Shown: positions 44,653 to 52,733 of the stretch, piece by piece | How positions within the stretch are numbered: the first letter of the stretch is position 1 | Layout: each line of letters opens with the position of its first letter | Assembly (NCBI GenBank): GCA_943788045.1 | Contig: CALSOT010000006.1 | Span: 682,001-746,000 of the forward strand | Source of the DNA: an uncultured Polaribacter sp. | GTDB lineage: Bacteria; Bacteroidota; Bacteroidia; Flavobacteriales; Flavobacteriaceae | Length of the DNA: 64,000 bases | Direction of reading: 5' to 3' | Notes under the pieces: model-generated | Databases searched by the model: none | What the model saw: only the letters and a program-made list of their open reading frames with translations | Told to the model about the DNA's origin: nothing | Translations under genes and position numbers: made by a program

Positions 44653-45577
44653 CAAGAAAAAAAGTTACAATAGTTCCAATTAGTAGCAATCCAAATAGAA
44701 TATTTTTTAACACCTTTTTTTGAATAACTTCAAACCCATTTGCAATAATTATGGACGATGGTGCTAATAAAAAGATGATTTCAGAACCATTCTCTTCGTT
44801 AATTGTTAAAGCAAAAATAGTTGTAAGAATTAAGTTGATTATTAAAAGTATCCAATTTTTCTTAAAAGAATTGTTTACAGATAATACTTTTGGAGATTTT
44901 AAAAATATAGAAAAAGTAGTTAGAAAAAAGAGTACTCCGAAAACCCAAATAGTATAATCCTTAGCGTAAATGGAGGTGTTATTTATGACATCAAAATAAA
45001 ATAGTTGTGTAAACTCTTTACTTGTATTAGTCCAGAATAAGTAAGCAAAATAACTAATTAAAGGTGAGGCAAAACCTATCACAGGGGTTATTAGCGTATG
45101 AATTGTTATTTTTTGATGCAATAATATCGCTGTAAATATTAAAATAGAAAACAGCAATGAAAAAGGTTCTAGAATAAATAGAATTCCTAACCAAAGTCCA
45201 CTATCGAATAATTTTTGAATTACTTTTTTGGGAGAACTTAAACTGTATATTTTTCTCAAGAAAAAAAGGTATATTAAAAGTAGGGTTAGCAATTTAAAAT
45301 CAAATAACTTAGAAATAAAAACGATTAGAGCAAGGGTAAAAAGGAAAAAAGAGTAAGAGTTGCCAGAAGTAAGTTTATTTTTTGAAACTAAAAAGCGATA
45401 AAAAAAGAAAATAAAAAGAAAAAGGAAAAAATAGGAAACACCCGCAAAGACATCGTAAGGTGTTAATTCTTCTCCAGAAATATTTAAAGTGGCAGCAATA
45501 AAAAAGAAACAAAAGAATAGCCCTAAATAGATGATGAAATTGATTGGTTTAGATTTCTCTAAAAAATTGGCTAGCAT
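44642..45577 (-). CDS. DUF6427 family polytopic membrane protein
   Basis: 311 residues, very hydrophobic, about eight to nine transmembrane segments, no soluble domain. It matches the small Flavobacteriales family DUF6427, usually found between upp and DUF6341/trmB as here. A glycosyltransferase-like membrane topology is conceivable, but no motif proves a function. It is divergent from the DUF6341 gene (41 bp apart) and converges on upp with an 11-nt overlap. Confidence 0.8.
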   Translation of the reverse strand: MLANFLEKSKPINFIIYLGLFFCFFFIAATLNISGEELTPYDVFAGVSYFFLFLFIFFFYRFLVSKNKLTSGNSYSFFLFTLALIVFISKLFDFKLLTLLLIYLFFLRKIYSLSSPKKVIQKLFDSGLWLGILFILEPFSLLFSILIFTAILLHQKITIHTLITPVIGFASPLISYFAYLFWTNTSKEFTQLFYFDVINNTSIYAKDYTIWVFGVLFFLTTFSIFLKSPKVLSVNNSFKKNWILLIINLILTTIFALTINEENGSEIIFLLAPSSIIIANGFEVIQKKVLKNILFGLLLIGTIVTFFLATI

Positions 45578-45597
45578 TGTTTCTTTTGTTATTTTTG
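45567..45597 (+). promoter_or_regulatory. promoter of the DUF6341-trmB unit
   Basis: -33 TTG at 45567-45569 and -7 TATTTTTG at 45590-45597, 20 nt apart, a full match to the Bacteroidota promoter. The start site near 45604 gives a short leader before ATG 45619. The -33 box lies inside the start of the divergent DUF6427 gene. Confidence 0.7.
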
Positions 45598-45618
45598 CAG
45601 TGTAAAGATAATTAAGTT

Positions 45619-45828
45619 ATGATAGCAAGCAATATTTTTAGATGGATTGGTAGTTTATTTACGGATTTATTATTCATACCATTTAATTGGTTTAGAAAGG
45701 GAGATTTCGATTGGTGGTCTGCCAATACTGTAAATTGGTTTTTCTTAGTAGTACTTTTAGTTTTATTTGCTTACTGGATGAATCAGAGTGTTCAGTTTAA
45801 GAAAAACGGAACAGAAGATAAAGCTTAA
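45619..45828 (+). CDS. DUF6341 family small membrane protein
   Basis: 69 residues: MIASNIFRWIGSLFTDLLFI, an aromatic WFRKGDFDWWSANTVNWFF stretch, then a hydrophobic helix (VVLLVLFAYWM) and a charged tail. One or two membrane segments. It matches DUF6341, a short Flavobacteriales family that neighbours upp and trmB, which has caused wrong uracil phosphoribosyltransferase labels in databases. Function unknown. It precedes trmB by 9 nt. Confidence 0.8.
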   Translation: MIASNIFRWIGSLFTDLLFIPFNWFRKGDFDWWSANTVNWFFLVVLLVLFAYWMNQSVQFKKNGTEDKA

Positions 45829-45837
45829 TTTTATATT

Positions 45838-46509
45838 TTGGGAAGTAAAAATAAATTGAAACGTTTCAAAGAAAATGAAACGTTTAAAAATGTCATTCAA
45901 CCGACAAGAGAAGAAGTTGTAACGAGTTTTTCTCATCAAGGTAAGTGGCATTCTTTTTTTGGCAACAACAATCCTATTGTTTTAGAGTTAGGTTGTGGTA
46001 AAGGAGAATATACAATTGCTTTAGCTCAAAAAAATCCTGGTAAAAACTATATTGGAATCGATATAAAGGGCGCACGTTTTTGGCGTGGAGCTAAAACGGC
46101 AATTGAAGAAAATTTACCAAATGTTGCTTTTGTAAGAACACAAATTGAGTTGGTTGATTTTATTTTTGCAGAAAATGAAGTTTCAGAGATCTGGATTACT
46201 TTTCCAGATCCCCAAATAAAGTTTCAGCGTACAAAACATAGAATGACAAATTCTAGTTTCATGAAAAAATACCATCATATTTTAAATGAAGAGGGTATTA
46301 TGAATCTGAAAACAGATTCTGAATTCATGCATGGTTACACATTAGGTTTGTTGCATGGCGCAGGGCATGAAGTGTTATACGCAAATCATACTGTTTATAA
46401 AAATGAGGGTGCTCCAAAAGAAGTTACAGAAACACAAACTTTTTATGAAAAACAATATTTAGAAGTTGATAAACCAATTACGTATATAAAATTCAGATTG
46501 AAGTATTAA
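45838..46509 (+). CDS. trmB: tRNA (guanine-N7-)-methyltransferase
   Basis: 223 residues from a TTG start at 45838, reading MGSKNKLKRF, the usual flavobacterial TrmB beginning. The AdoMet motif is LELGCGKGEYTIAL, the catalytic region WITFPDPQIKFQRTKHRM, and TETQTFYEKQYLE is near the C-terminus. It forms m7G46 in tRNA. Co-transcribed with the DUF6341 gene 9 nt upstream and closed by a terminator at 46534-46569. Confidence 0.95.
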   Translation: MGSKNKLKRFKENETFKNVIQPTREEVVTSFSHQGKWHSFFGNNNPIVLELGCGKGEYTIALAQKNPGKNYIGIDIKGARFWRGAKTAIEENLPNVAFVRTQIELVDFIFAENEVSEIWITFPDPQIKFQRTKHRMTNSSFMKKYHHILNEEGIMNLKTDSEFMHGYTLGLLHGAGHEVLYANHTVYKNEGAPKEVTETQTFYEKQYLEVDKPITYIKFRLKY

Positions 46510-46533
46510 CGTTTTTGATCAAATAAAATGATT

Positions 46534-46569
46534 AAAAAAATCCCATCAAATTTTGATGGGATTTTTTTT
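46534..46569 (+). terminator. terminator after trmB
   Basis: A hairpin ATCCCATCAAA / TTTGATGGGAT with flanking A7 and T8 tracts, 25 nt past the trmB stop. Confidence 0.88.
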
Positions 46570-46675
46570 GTTAGTTGAAAAAAGGAAGGAGATAGTAAAA
46601 ATATTTCTTTGAGGTCGGTATAAACGTTGGTTTAGAATTTCTTTTCGTAATTTGAATATTTCCTATCTTCACTTC

Positions 46676-47017
46676 GTGAAAGAATCCGATAATTTTTTTG
46701 AAAAAGTTTACAAAGTAGTTCGCTTAATTCCTCACGGAAGAGTTACAAGCTATGGCGCAATAGCAACGTTTTTAGGTGCAGCAAGATCTGCAAGAATGGT
46801 CGGTTGGGCAATGAATAAATCTCATAATTTAGAAGATGTTCCGGCACATAGGGTTGTCAATAGAAAAGGCTTGCTTACCGGTAAACATCATTTCGATGGC
46901 ACTAATTTAATGCAACAATTGCTCGAAAATGAAGGGATTATTGTTGTTGATTCTCAAATACAAGATCTCGAAAAAGTATTTTGGAATCCTATGGATGAGT
47001 TACCTAATTTGAAGTGA
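46676..47017 (+). CDS. alkyltransferase-like protein (MGMT family lacking the active-site cysteine)
   Basis: 113 residues from GTG 46676 (VKESDNFFEKVYKVVRLIPH). A TTG at 46652 adds eight untypical residues. It has the MGMT helix-turn-helix core (GRVTSYGAIATFLG) and the AARSARMVGWAMNKSH recognition helix with its arginine finger. The alkyl-accepting PCHRV is PAHRV at residues 56-60 here, so it cannot transfer alkyl groups. By known ATL biology it may flag O6-alkylguanine for nucleotide excision repair. Monocistronic, after the trmB terminator. Confidence 0.9.
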   Translation: MKESDNFFEKVYKVVRLIPHGRVTSYGAIATFLGAARSARMVGWAMNKSHNLEDVPAHRVVNRKGLLTGKHHFDGTNLMQQLLENEGIIVVDSQIQDLEKVFWNPMDELPNLK

Positions 47018-47263
47018 TTAATTATTCCGTTAATCTTACTGTGAGTTTTAACTCTTACCTTTTGAATCATTATGTTTTAGCCTTAATGTATTCTCTTATA
47101 GAAAGATATTAATAATTCTTTTTTTCCTTGATTTATATGAAAACACGAATACTTTTCAATTATTAACTTTTTTTTAGTGGTAGTAATTCCTTCTTTACTT
47201 CCTTAAAAGTTTTTTTAAAAGTATCTTTGTCATTCAGAATGAATGATAATTAAAGTCTCTACA

Positions 47264-48403
47264 ATGAGTTTTAAAAAACAAGATATATACAAAGCATTAG
47301 AAACGATTACAGCTCCAGGAGAGGGTAAGAGTTTAATTGAAAATAAGAACATTACAAATGTTGTTACTTTTGGCAACGAAGTGATGGTAGATGTTACAAT
47401 TAGCAACCCTACTTTGCAGGCGAAAAAGAAAATTGAATCAGAGATTATTAATGCAATTAAAACGAATGTTGATGAAAATATTGATGTAAAAATCAATTTA
47501 AAAGTAGAAAAACCTGCAGTAAAAGAAAATCCGAATCAAATAAGAGGAAAAGAAATTCCTAATATTAAAAACATTATTGCAATTGCATCAGGAAAAGGAG
47601 GCGTGGGGAAATCTACAATTACCTCAAATACAGCAATTACTTTAGCTAAGATGGGGTTTAATGTAGGGGTTTTAGATGCAGATGTTTACGGGCCATCGCA
47701 ACATATTATGTTTGATGTAGAAAAAGCAAAACCACTTTCTGTTCAAGTCGAAGGTCGTTCTAAAATGCAGCCTGTAGAAAATTACGGAGTTAAATTATTG
47801 TCTTTAGGTTTTTTTACAAATCCAGATCAAGCAGTAATTTGGCGTGGACCAATGGCATCAAAAGCCTTAAATCAATTAATATTTGATGCAGATTGGGGAG
47901 AATTAGATTTTTTATTGATTGATTTACCTCCAGGAACAGGAGATGTTCACTTATCTATCGTGCAGGCATTACCAATTAACGGCGCCGTTGTAGTAAGTAC
48001 ACCACAAAATATAGCATTAGCAGATGCTAAAAAAGGTGTCGCTATGTTTCAACAAGAAAACATTAACGTTCCTGTATTAGGAATCATAGAAAATATGGCC
48101 TATTTTACGCCAGAGGAATTGCCAGACAATAAATATTATATCTTTGGAAAAGATGGAGCAAAAAATTTGGCAGCTGATATAAAAACTAAATTTTTAGGTG
48201 AAATTCCATTAGTACAAAGTATTCGTGAATCTGGAGATGTTGGACACCCTGTGGCTTTGCAAGAAGGAACCGTTTTGGAAAAATCATTTAATGATATTAC
48301 TAAAGAGATGGTTTCAGAATTATTAAAAAGAAATGCGAACTTGCCACCAACAGAAATTGTTAGAATTACAACAATGAGTGGTTGTAGTACAGTTAAAAAA
48401 TAA
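47264..48403 (+). CDS. Mrp/NBP35-type ATP-binding Fe-S carrier
   Basis: 379 residues from ATG 47264 (MSFKKQDIYKALETITAPGEG); ATG 47243 is also possible. A DUF59/MIP18-like N-terminal domain (about 1-80) precedes the P-loop domain with ASGKGGVGKSTITSN, VLDADVYGPSQ and LLIDLPPGTGDVHLS. The C-terminal cysteines of the classic ApbC C-x-x-C are not evident. It delivers Fe-S clusters to target enzymes. The -7 TATCTTTG at 47222-47229 lies upstream. The NifU-domain gene follows after 4 nt. Confidence 0.92.
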   Translation: MSFKKQDIYKALETITAPGEGKSLIENKNITNVVTFGNEVMVDVTISNPTLQAKKKIESEIINAIKTNVDENIDVKINLKVEKPAVKENPNQIRGKEIPNIKNIIAIASGKGGVGKSTITSNTAITLAKMGFNVGVLDADVYGPSQHIMFDVEKAKPLSVQVEGRSKMQPVENYGVKLLSLGFFTNPDQAVIWRGPMASKALNQLIFDADWGELDFLLIDLPPGTGDVHLSIVQALPINGAVVVSTPQNIALADAKKGVAMFQQENINVPVLGIIENMAYFTPEELPDNKYYIFGKDGAKNLAADIKTKFLGEIPLVQSIRESGDVGHPVALQEGTVLEKSFNDITKEMVSELLKRNANLPPTEIVRITTMSGCSTVKK

Positions 48404-48407
48404 GATT

Positions 48408-48644
48408 ATGACAGCAGAAGAAACATTAAATAGTGTAGAAAAAGCGTTAGATGAAATTCGTCCGTTTTTAATGAGTGATGGTGGTAATATTAAGCTTTTA
48501 TCTATAGAAGATAATATTGTTAATGTTCAATTAGAAGGCGCTTGTACAGGTTGCTCTGTAAATCAAATGACATTGAAAAATGGAGTAGAAGCAACTATTA
48601 AAAAATATGCCCCTCAAATACTAGAGGTCGTAAATATTTCGTAA
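48408..48644 (+). CDS. NifU-domain Fe-S scaffold/carrier protein
   Basis: 78 residues from ATG 48408 (MTAEETLNSVEKALDEIRPF). It is a single NifU C-terminal domain: LMSDGGNIKLL and the cluster-binding C-T-G-C in LEGACTGCSVNQMTLKNGVE. Such Nfu proteins carry [4Fe-4S] clusters. It starts 4 nt after the Mrp-type gene stop, so the two are coupled and complement the suf operon at 18-22 kb. Confidence 0.93.
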   Translation: MTAEETLNSVEKALDEIRPFLMSDGGNIKLLSIEDNIVNVQLEGACTGCSVNQMTLKNGVEATIKKYAPQILEVVNIS

Positions 48645-48766
48645 GCACAGAAAAATATATTTTTGGATGTTTTCTAAAAGAGTTAAAATTTACGCAACTA
48701 TTACTCTTATTTTTAAAACAAGTAAAAAAGATGCTCTGCGTTTAGCGTGTTATTTAAAATATATAA

Positions 48767-48800
48767 AAGACCTCATAAGAATATAATCTTATGAGGTCTT
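48767..48800. promoter_or_regulatory. 14-bp perfect hairpin just upstream of the flavoprotein gene
   Basis: AAGACCTCATAAGA / TCTTATGAGGTCTT around a 6-nt loop. On the plus strand it is followed by A-rich sequence, not T, so it is a poor terminator for nifU. It ends 13 nt before the ATG at 48814 and would lie in the leader, where it could affect translation or mRNA stability. Confidence 0.5.
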
Positions 48801-48813
48801 AAAAAATAAAAAA

Positions 48814-49869
48814 ATGATTACAACAGATATATTAATTATTGGTGCAGGTCCTACAGGATTGTTTACTGTTTTTGAAGCAGGTTTATTAAAACTGCGTTGT
48901 CATTTAATAGATGCATTGCCGCAAGCTGGTGGGCAATGTTCAGAAATTTATCCTAAAAAACCTATTTATGACATTCCTGCATATCCAGAAATTTTAGCAG
49001 GAGATTTAACACATAAACTAATGGAACAAATTAAACAATTTGAACCAGGTTTTACGCTAGGAGAGCGTGCAGAAACAATAGACAAGCAAGAAGATGGAAC
49101 TTTTATTGTAACAACAAACAAAGGAACAGAACATCATGCAAAAGTAGTTGCAATTGCTGGTGGTTTAGGTTCTTTTGAACCAAGAAAACCTCCGATTCCT
49201 AATATTGCAGATTTTGAAGATAAAGGAGTAGAATACATCATTCGAGATCCAGAATTTTATAGAGATAAAAAAGTAGTTATTTCTGGTGGTGGAGATTCTG
49301 CTTTAGATTGGTCTATATTTTTAACAGATGTAGCATCATCTGTAACTTTAATTCACAGAAGAAATGAATTTAGAGGCGCTCTAGATTCTGTAGATAAAGT
49401 ACAAGAATTAAAAGATGCAGGTAAAATTACAATGATTACTCCTGCAGAAGTAAAGGGAATTGTTGGCACAGATAAAGTAGTAGGTGTTTCTGTTGTTCAA
49501 AAAGGAGAAGAACCATGTACTGTTGAAACAGACCATTTTATTCCGCTGTTTGGTTTATCACCAAAACTAGGTCCTATTGCAAATTGGGGATTAGAAATTG
49601 AGAAAAACGCTATTAAAGTAGACAACTCGTTAGACTATCAAACGAATATTCCGGGTATTTATGCAATTGGAGATGTAAATACATATCCAGGAAAATTAAA
49701 GTTAATTTTATGTGGTTTTCATGAAGCAACATTAATGTGTCAAAGCGCTTACAAACGTATTTTTCCGGATAAAAAGTACGTAATGAAGTATACAACAGTT
49801 GGCGGTGTTCAAGGTTTTGATGGAACAAAAAAAGAAGCTCCAAAAGCAGTAATAAAAAAGATTGATTAA
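48814..49869 (+). CDS. ferredoxin/flavodoxin-NADP+ reductase, thioredoxin-reductase-like
   Basis: 351 residues. The N-terminal FAD motif is IIGAGPTGLFTVFEAGLL, the NADP motif is VVISGGGDSALDWSIFL, and the FAD end motif is GIYAIGDVNTYPGKLKLI. There is no C-x-x-C redox pair, so it is not a thioredoxin reductase but a YumC-type ferredoxin-NADP+ reductase. It transfers electrons between NADPH and ferredoxin or flavodoxin. A hairpin precedes it at 48767-48800. Confidence 0.9.
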   Translation: MITTDILIIGAGPTGLFTVFEAGLLKLRCHLIDALPQAGGQCSEIYPKKPIYDIPAYPEILAGDLTHKLMEQIKQFEPGFTLGERAETIDKQEDGTFIVTTNKGTEHHAKVVAIAGGLGSFEPRKPPIPNIADFEDKGVEYIIRDPEFYRDKKVVISGGGDSALDWSIFLTDVASSVTLIHRRNEFRGALDSVDKVQELKDAGKITMITPAEVKGIVGTDKVVGVSVVQKGEEPCTVETDHFIPLFGLSPKLGPIANWGLEIEKNAIKVDNSLDYQTNIPGIYAIGDVNTYPGKLKLILCGFHEATLMCQSAYKRIFPDKKYVMKYTTVGGVQGFDGTKKEAPKAVIKKID

Positions 49870-50085
49870 ATACCTTGGTTTACAAATGGTGTTTTTAAAT
49901 CCGCAAAGTTTTGGATAACCTCATCATTTTTTTAGTTTTATTTAATCGTTATAAGTATATATGAAATTTCAGTATTTTTCTGGCTCCATGTTCATCAACT
50001 AAATAATTACGAATCTAGTATGAAGTTAACTATTAAATGTTCTCAATCGGTTTCACAAATTGTTTTGAAACTTTTATAAATATAA

Positions 50086-50117
50086 TTGTTATTTAGAATA
50101 AATAATAACTAGCTTTG
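50086..50117 (+). promoter_or_regulatory. promoter of the 95-residue protein gene
   Basis: -33 TTG at 50086-50088 and -7 TAGCTTTG at 50110-50117, 21 nt apart. The -7 box ends 4 nt before the ATG at 50122, so transcription would begin at or next to the start codon. Confidence 0.65.
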
Positions 50118-50121
50118 CATA

Positions 50122-50409
50122 ATGGAAATTTTAAGTGACGTAACGTTCAATATTCAACTTAGAAAGAATACTTTTTGTAACTATCAACTAAAGGTAGATC
50201 AAAAAATAATGACACTTAGTTTTCCACAAATACTTCAATTAAGACATAAAATTAATAATTTAACATCTGAAGAAAATCTAGAACACATTATTCAAAATGA
50301 AAATTATGTTCTATTGTTTATTGCAGATAAAAAGTATTTATTATTTTTAGAAATCCCGAAATTATTAGATTTGAAAGAAGAGTTATCATACTGCTTTCAA
50401 AGCTTTTAA
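50122..50409 (+). CDS. hypothetical protein, 95 residues
   Basis: MEILSDVTFNIQLRKNTFCN, then YQLKVDQKIMTLSFPQILQL and further helical sequence. No signal peptide or membrane segment. It looks like a small alpha/beta cytosolic protein and I have seen similar short genes in flavobacteria, but I cannot name a family. It is preceded by a textbook promoter (50086-50117) with an almost leaderless start, and is followed 93 nt later by ferritin, which has its own -7 box. Confidence 0.7.
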   Translation: MEILSDVTFNIQLRKNTFCNYQLKVDQKIMTLSFPQILQLRHKINNLTSEENLEHIIQNENYVLLFIADKKYLLFLEIPKLLDLKEELSYCFQSF

Positions 50410-50502
50410 ATAAGAACTATTTTTATTTAGATTCTCTTTAAATTTTATAGCGGTTTAAAAGCAGTCATAAAAATCGGTATATTTGTCTTAAAACCGAATA
50501 AT

Positions 50503-51009
50503 ATGAAGACAGCCATAAGAAAACAAATGACCATTAGTACAGAGGTAATGGATTTGTTGAACGATCAGATATCTTTAGAAATGCATGCGTCTGCTTCTTA
50601 CTTAGCAATGGCATCTTGGTGTGACCAGCGCGAATTATTGAATAGCAAGGCTTTTTTTTACAAACAGTCTGAAGAAGAAAGAGGACACGCAATGAAAATT
50701 TTCGAATTTGTGAATGATGCGGGTGGTGCAGCTATTTCTCCTGCAATTCCTGTTGTGAATAATGATTTTGAGGGATTAAGAGAAATTTATGAAGCTTCTC
50801 TAGATCAGGAAATTGAAGTAACACAATCAATTTATAAATGCTTTAAAAAAGCAAGAAGTGTAGATGATTTTGCATCTGAAGTATTTTTACAATGGTTCGT
50901 TTCAGAACAAGTTGAAGAAGAAGATACTGTTAGAGGAATTTTAGACACGTTTGATTTAATGGGAGATATGCCATTAAAAATGATTGATGAGCGTTTACCT
51001 AAGGAATAA
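50503..51009 (+). CDS. ftnA: ferritin (FtnA type)
   Basis: 168 residues, four-helix ferritin. Ferroxidase ligands are Glu in QISLEMHASASYL, EEERGHAMKIF (Glu and His) and Glu in DQEIEVTQ; the following helix contains FLQWFVSEQVEEED. No heme-ligand methionine of bacterioferritin is seen. It stores iron as ferrihydrite. The -7 TATATTTG at 50478-50485 gives a short leader of about 10 nt. A terminator follows at 51031-51065. Confidence 0.95.
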   Translation: MKTAIRKQMTISTEVMDLLNDQISLEMHASASYLAMASWCDQRELLNSKAFFYKQSEEERGHAMKIFEFVNDAGGAAISPAIPVVNNDFEGLREIYEASLDQEIEVTQSIYKCFKKARSVDDFASEVFLQWFVSEQVEEEDTVRGILDTFDLMGDMPLKMIDERLPKE

Positions 51010-51030
51010 CAGCCTTATCTCGTAAAATAT

Positions 51031-51065
51031 AAAATCTAAAGCTTAATTGCTTTAGATTTTTTTTT
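51031..51065 (+). terminator. terminator after ferritin
   Basis: A hairpin AAAATCTAAAGC / GCTTTAGATTTT with a 6-nt loop and a further T-run, 21 nt past the ferritin stop. Confidence 0.88.
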
Positions 51066-51419
51066 GAACTTTAAATAAAATTTACCTCAAAATATAGAGT
51101 CAATCTGTAATTATTTGTTGTGATAGCTCTATTTGATTGTTTTCACAAATAGCTAATCTGTAAAAATAACCTTTGCTCTGCAATTCATTAGACTCTTTAA
51201 ACCTCCAACAATATGCTAAGTTTCAAATGAATATTCTGTATATTTGTTTGTATTGCAACTAAAACAGTCAAAAAATGAGCTGGTTAGATCTTCTTATATT
51301 ATTAAAATTCTTAATAAAAAGAAATCCTGAATAAGGTATTCATGTCATAATTAGTTATAACATGTAACAACTTTTGTGTTGTTACCAGTATTCACGAATC
51401 TATTTATACACAAGAAAAC
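51066..51419. other. intergenic stretch upstream of the homogentisate dioxygenase gene
   Basis: About 350 bp with no firm gene. It holds a bulged hairpin TAGCT(CT)ATTTG / CAAATAGCTA (51124-51155), a -7-like TATATTTG (51239-51246), a 19-codon open frame (51275-51334) and an 8-bp inverted repeat GTAACAAC / GTTGTTAC (51364-51385) 34 nt before hmgA. The rest is AT-rich and featureless. Confidence 0.5.
51275..51334 (+). CDS. possible 19-residue leader or small membrane peptide
   Basis: ATG 51275 to TAA 51334 encodes MSWLDLLILLKFLIKRNPE, a hydrophobic helix with a basic end. It lies 28 nt after a good -7 box TATATTTG (51239-51246). It could be a small membrane peptide or chance; no family is known to me. 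Confidence 0.2.
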   Translation: MSWLDLLILLKFLIKRNPE

Positions 51420-52577
51420 ATGCCTTTTTATCATAAATTAGGGAATATTCCACCTAAAAGACACACACAGTTCAGAAAAGCAGATGGTAGTTTGTATTAC
51501 GAGCAATTGTTCGGTACAATTGGTTTCGATGGAATGTCCACCAATTCCTATCACGAGTATAGACCTACTATGGTCAAAGAAATTAGAAAGCAATATTCTG
51601 TAAAACCAAAAATTGCGAAGGCAAATAATATTCAATCTTACAGATTTAGAGGATTTCAAGTTCCTCCAGAAAACGACTATTTAGAAAGTAGAAAAATCGT
51701 TTTAACAAATTCTGATTGTAATATTATTCTTTCAGCGCCACAAAAATCTACTTCAGATTATTTCTATAAAAATACGGACGCAGATGAGGTAATTTTCATT
51801 CATAAAGGTACTGGAAAATTAAGAACACATCTCGGAAATTTAGATTTTAAATACGGTGATTATTTAGTAATTCCACGTGGAATTATTTATAAACTAGATT
51901 TTGATGATGAAAACAACAGACTTTTTATTGTTGAATCCTATTCGCCGGTTTACACACCAAAAAGATACAGAAACTATTTTGGTCAATTATTAGAGCATTC
52001 ACCATTTTGCGAACGCGATTTGCGACGACCAGAAGAATTAGAAACACATAACGAGCTCGGAGATTTTTTAATTAAAGTAAAAAAGCAAGGTGAAATTATA
52101 GAAATGATTTATGCTTCACATCCTTTTGATGTGGTTGGTTACGACGGTTATAATTTTCCATATGCATTTTCAATTCACGATTTCGAGCCCATCACAGGGA
52201 GAATTCATCAGCCACCACCGGTGCATCAAACTTTTGAAACAAATGCATTTGTAATTTGCAGTTTCGTGCCTCGTTTATACGATTATCATCCAAACTCAAT
52301 TCCTGCACCTTATAATCACAGCAATATAGATTCAGACGAAGTTTTGTATTATGTAGATGGCGATTTTATGAGTAGAAACGATATTGATCAAGGTCATATT
52401 TCTTTGCATCCCGCAGGAATCCCTCATGGTCCGCATCCAGGAACAACAGAAAAAAGTATTGGAAAAACAAAAACGGAGGAGTTAGCAGTTATGGTAGATA
52501 CTTTTAAACCGTTGCAGGTTACAGAAGAAGCCATGAAAATTGCAGATGAAAAATATTATAAATCGTGGTTAGAGTAA
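51420..52577 (+). CDS. hmgA: homogentisate 1,2-dioxygenase
   Basis: 385 residues, the short Bacteroidota-type HGD. Iron ligands are suggested by the His/Glu cluster in ITGRIHQPPPVHQTFETNAF, DEVLYYVDGDFMSRN and LHPAGIPHGPHPG. It opens the homogentisate ring to maleylacetoacetate in tyrosine and phenylalanine breakdown. It leads the cluster with hpd (156 bp downstream) and the tryptophan dioxygenase. The inverted repeat at 51364-51385 may be its operator. Downstream isomerase and fumarylacetoacetase are not in this window. Confidence 0.93.
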   Translation: MPFYHKLGNIPPKRHTQFRKADGSLYYEQLFGTIGFDGMSTNSYHEYRPTMVKEIRKQYSVKPKIAKANNIQSYRFRGFQVPPENDYLESRKIVLTNSDCNIILSAPQKSTSDYFYKNTDADEVIFIHKGTGKLRTHLGNLDFKYGDYLVIPRGIIYKLDFDDENNRLFIVESYSPVYTPKRYRNYFGQLLEHSPFCERDLRRPEELETHNELGDFLIKVKKQGEIIEMIYASHPFDVVGYDGYNFPYAFSIHDFEPITGRIHQPPPVHQTFETNAFVICSFVPRLYDYHPNSIPAPYNHSNIDSDEVLYYVDGDFMSRNDIDQGHISLHPAGIPHGPHPGTTEKSIGKTKTEELAVMVDTFKPLQVTEEAMKIADEKYYKSWLE

Positions 52578-52733
52578 TGTTCGCCTTACTCTTTCTAAAA
52601 TAAAAAAAAACAGAACATAACGGGATTTTCTATTCTGTTATGAGTATAAAAAAATAAAAAGAATGTCACTTAAATTCAGGCGAAACTAGTTTGTAAACAA
52701 ATAGCATTCATAAAATACTAAAATCATCTCAAG

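Noticed and set aside
48767..48800. Hairpin as terminator of the NifU-domain gene
   Set aside because: The plus-strand flank is A-rich, so no T-tract follows and termination is unlikely; treated as a leader element instead.
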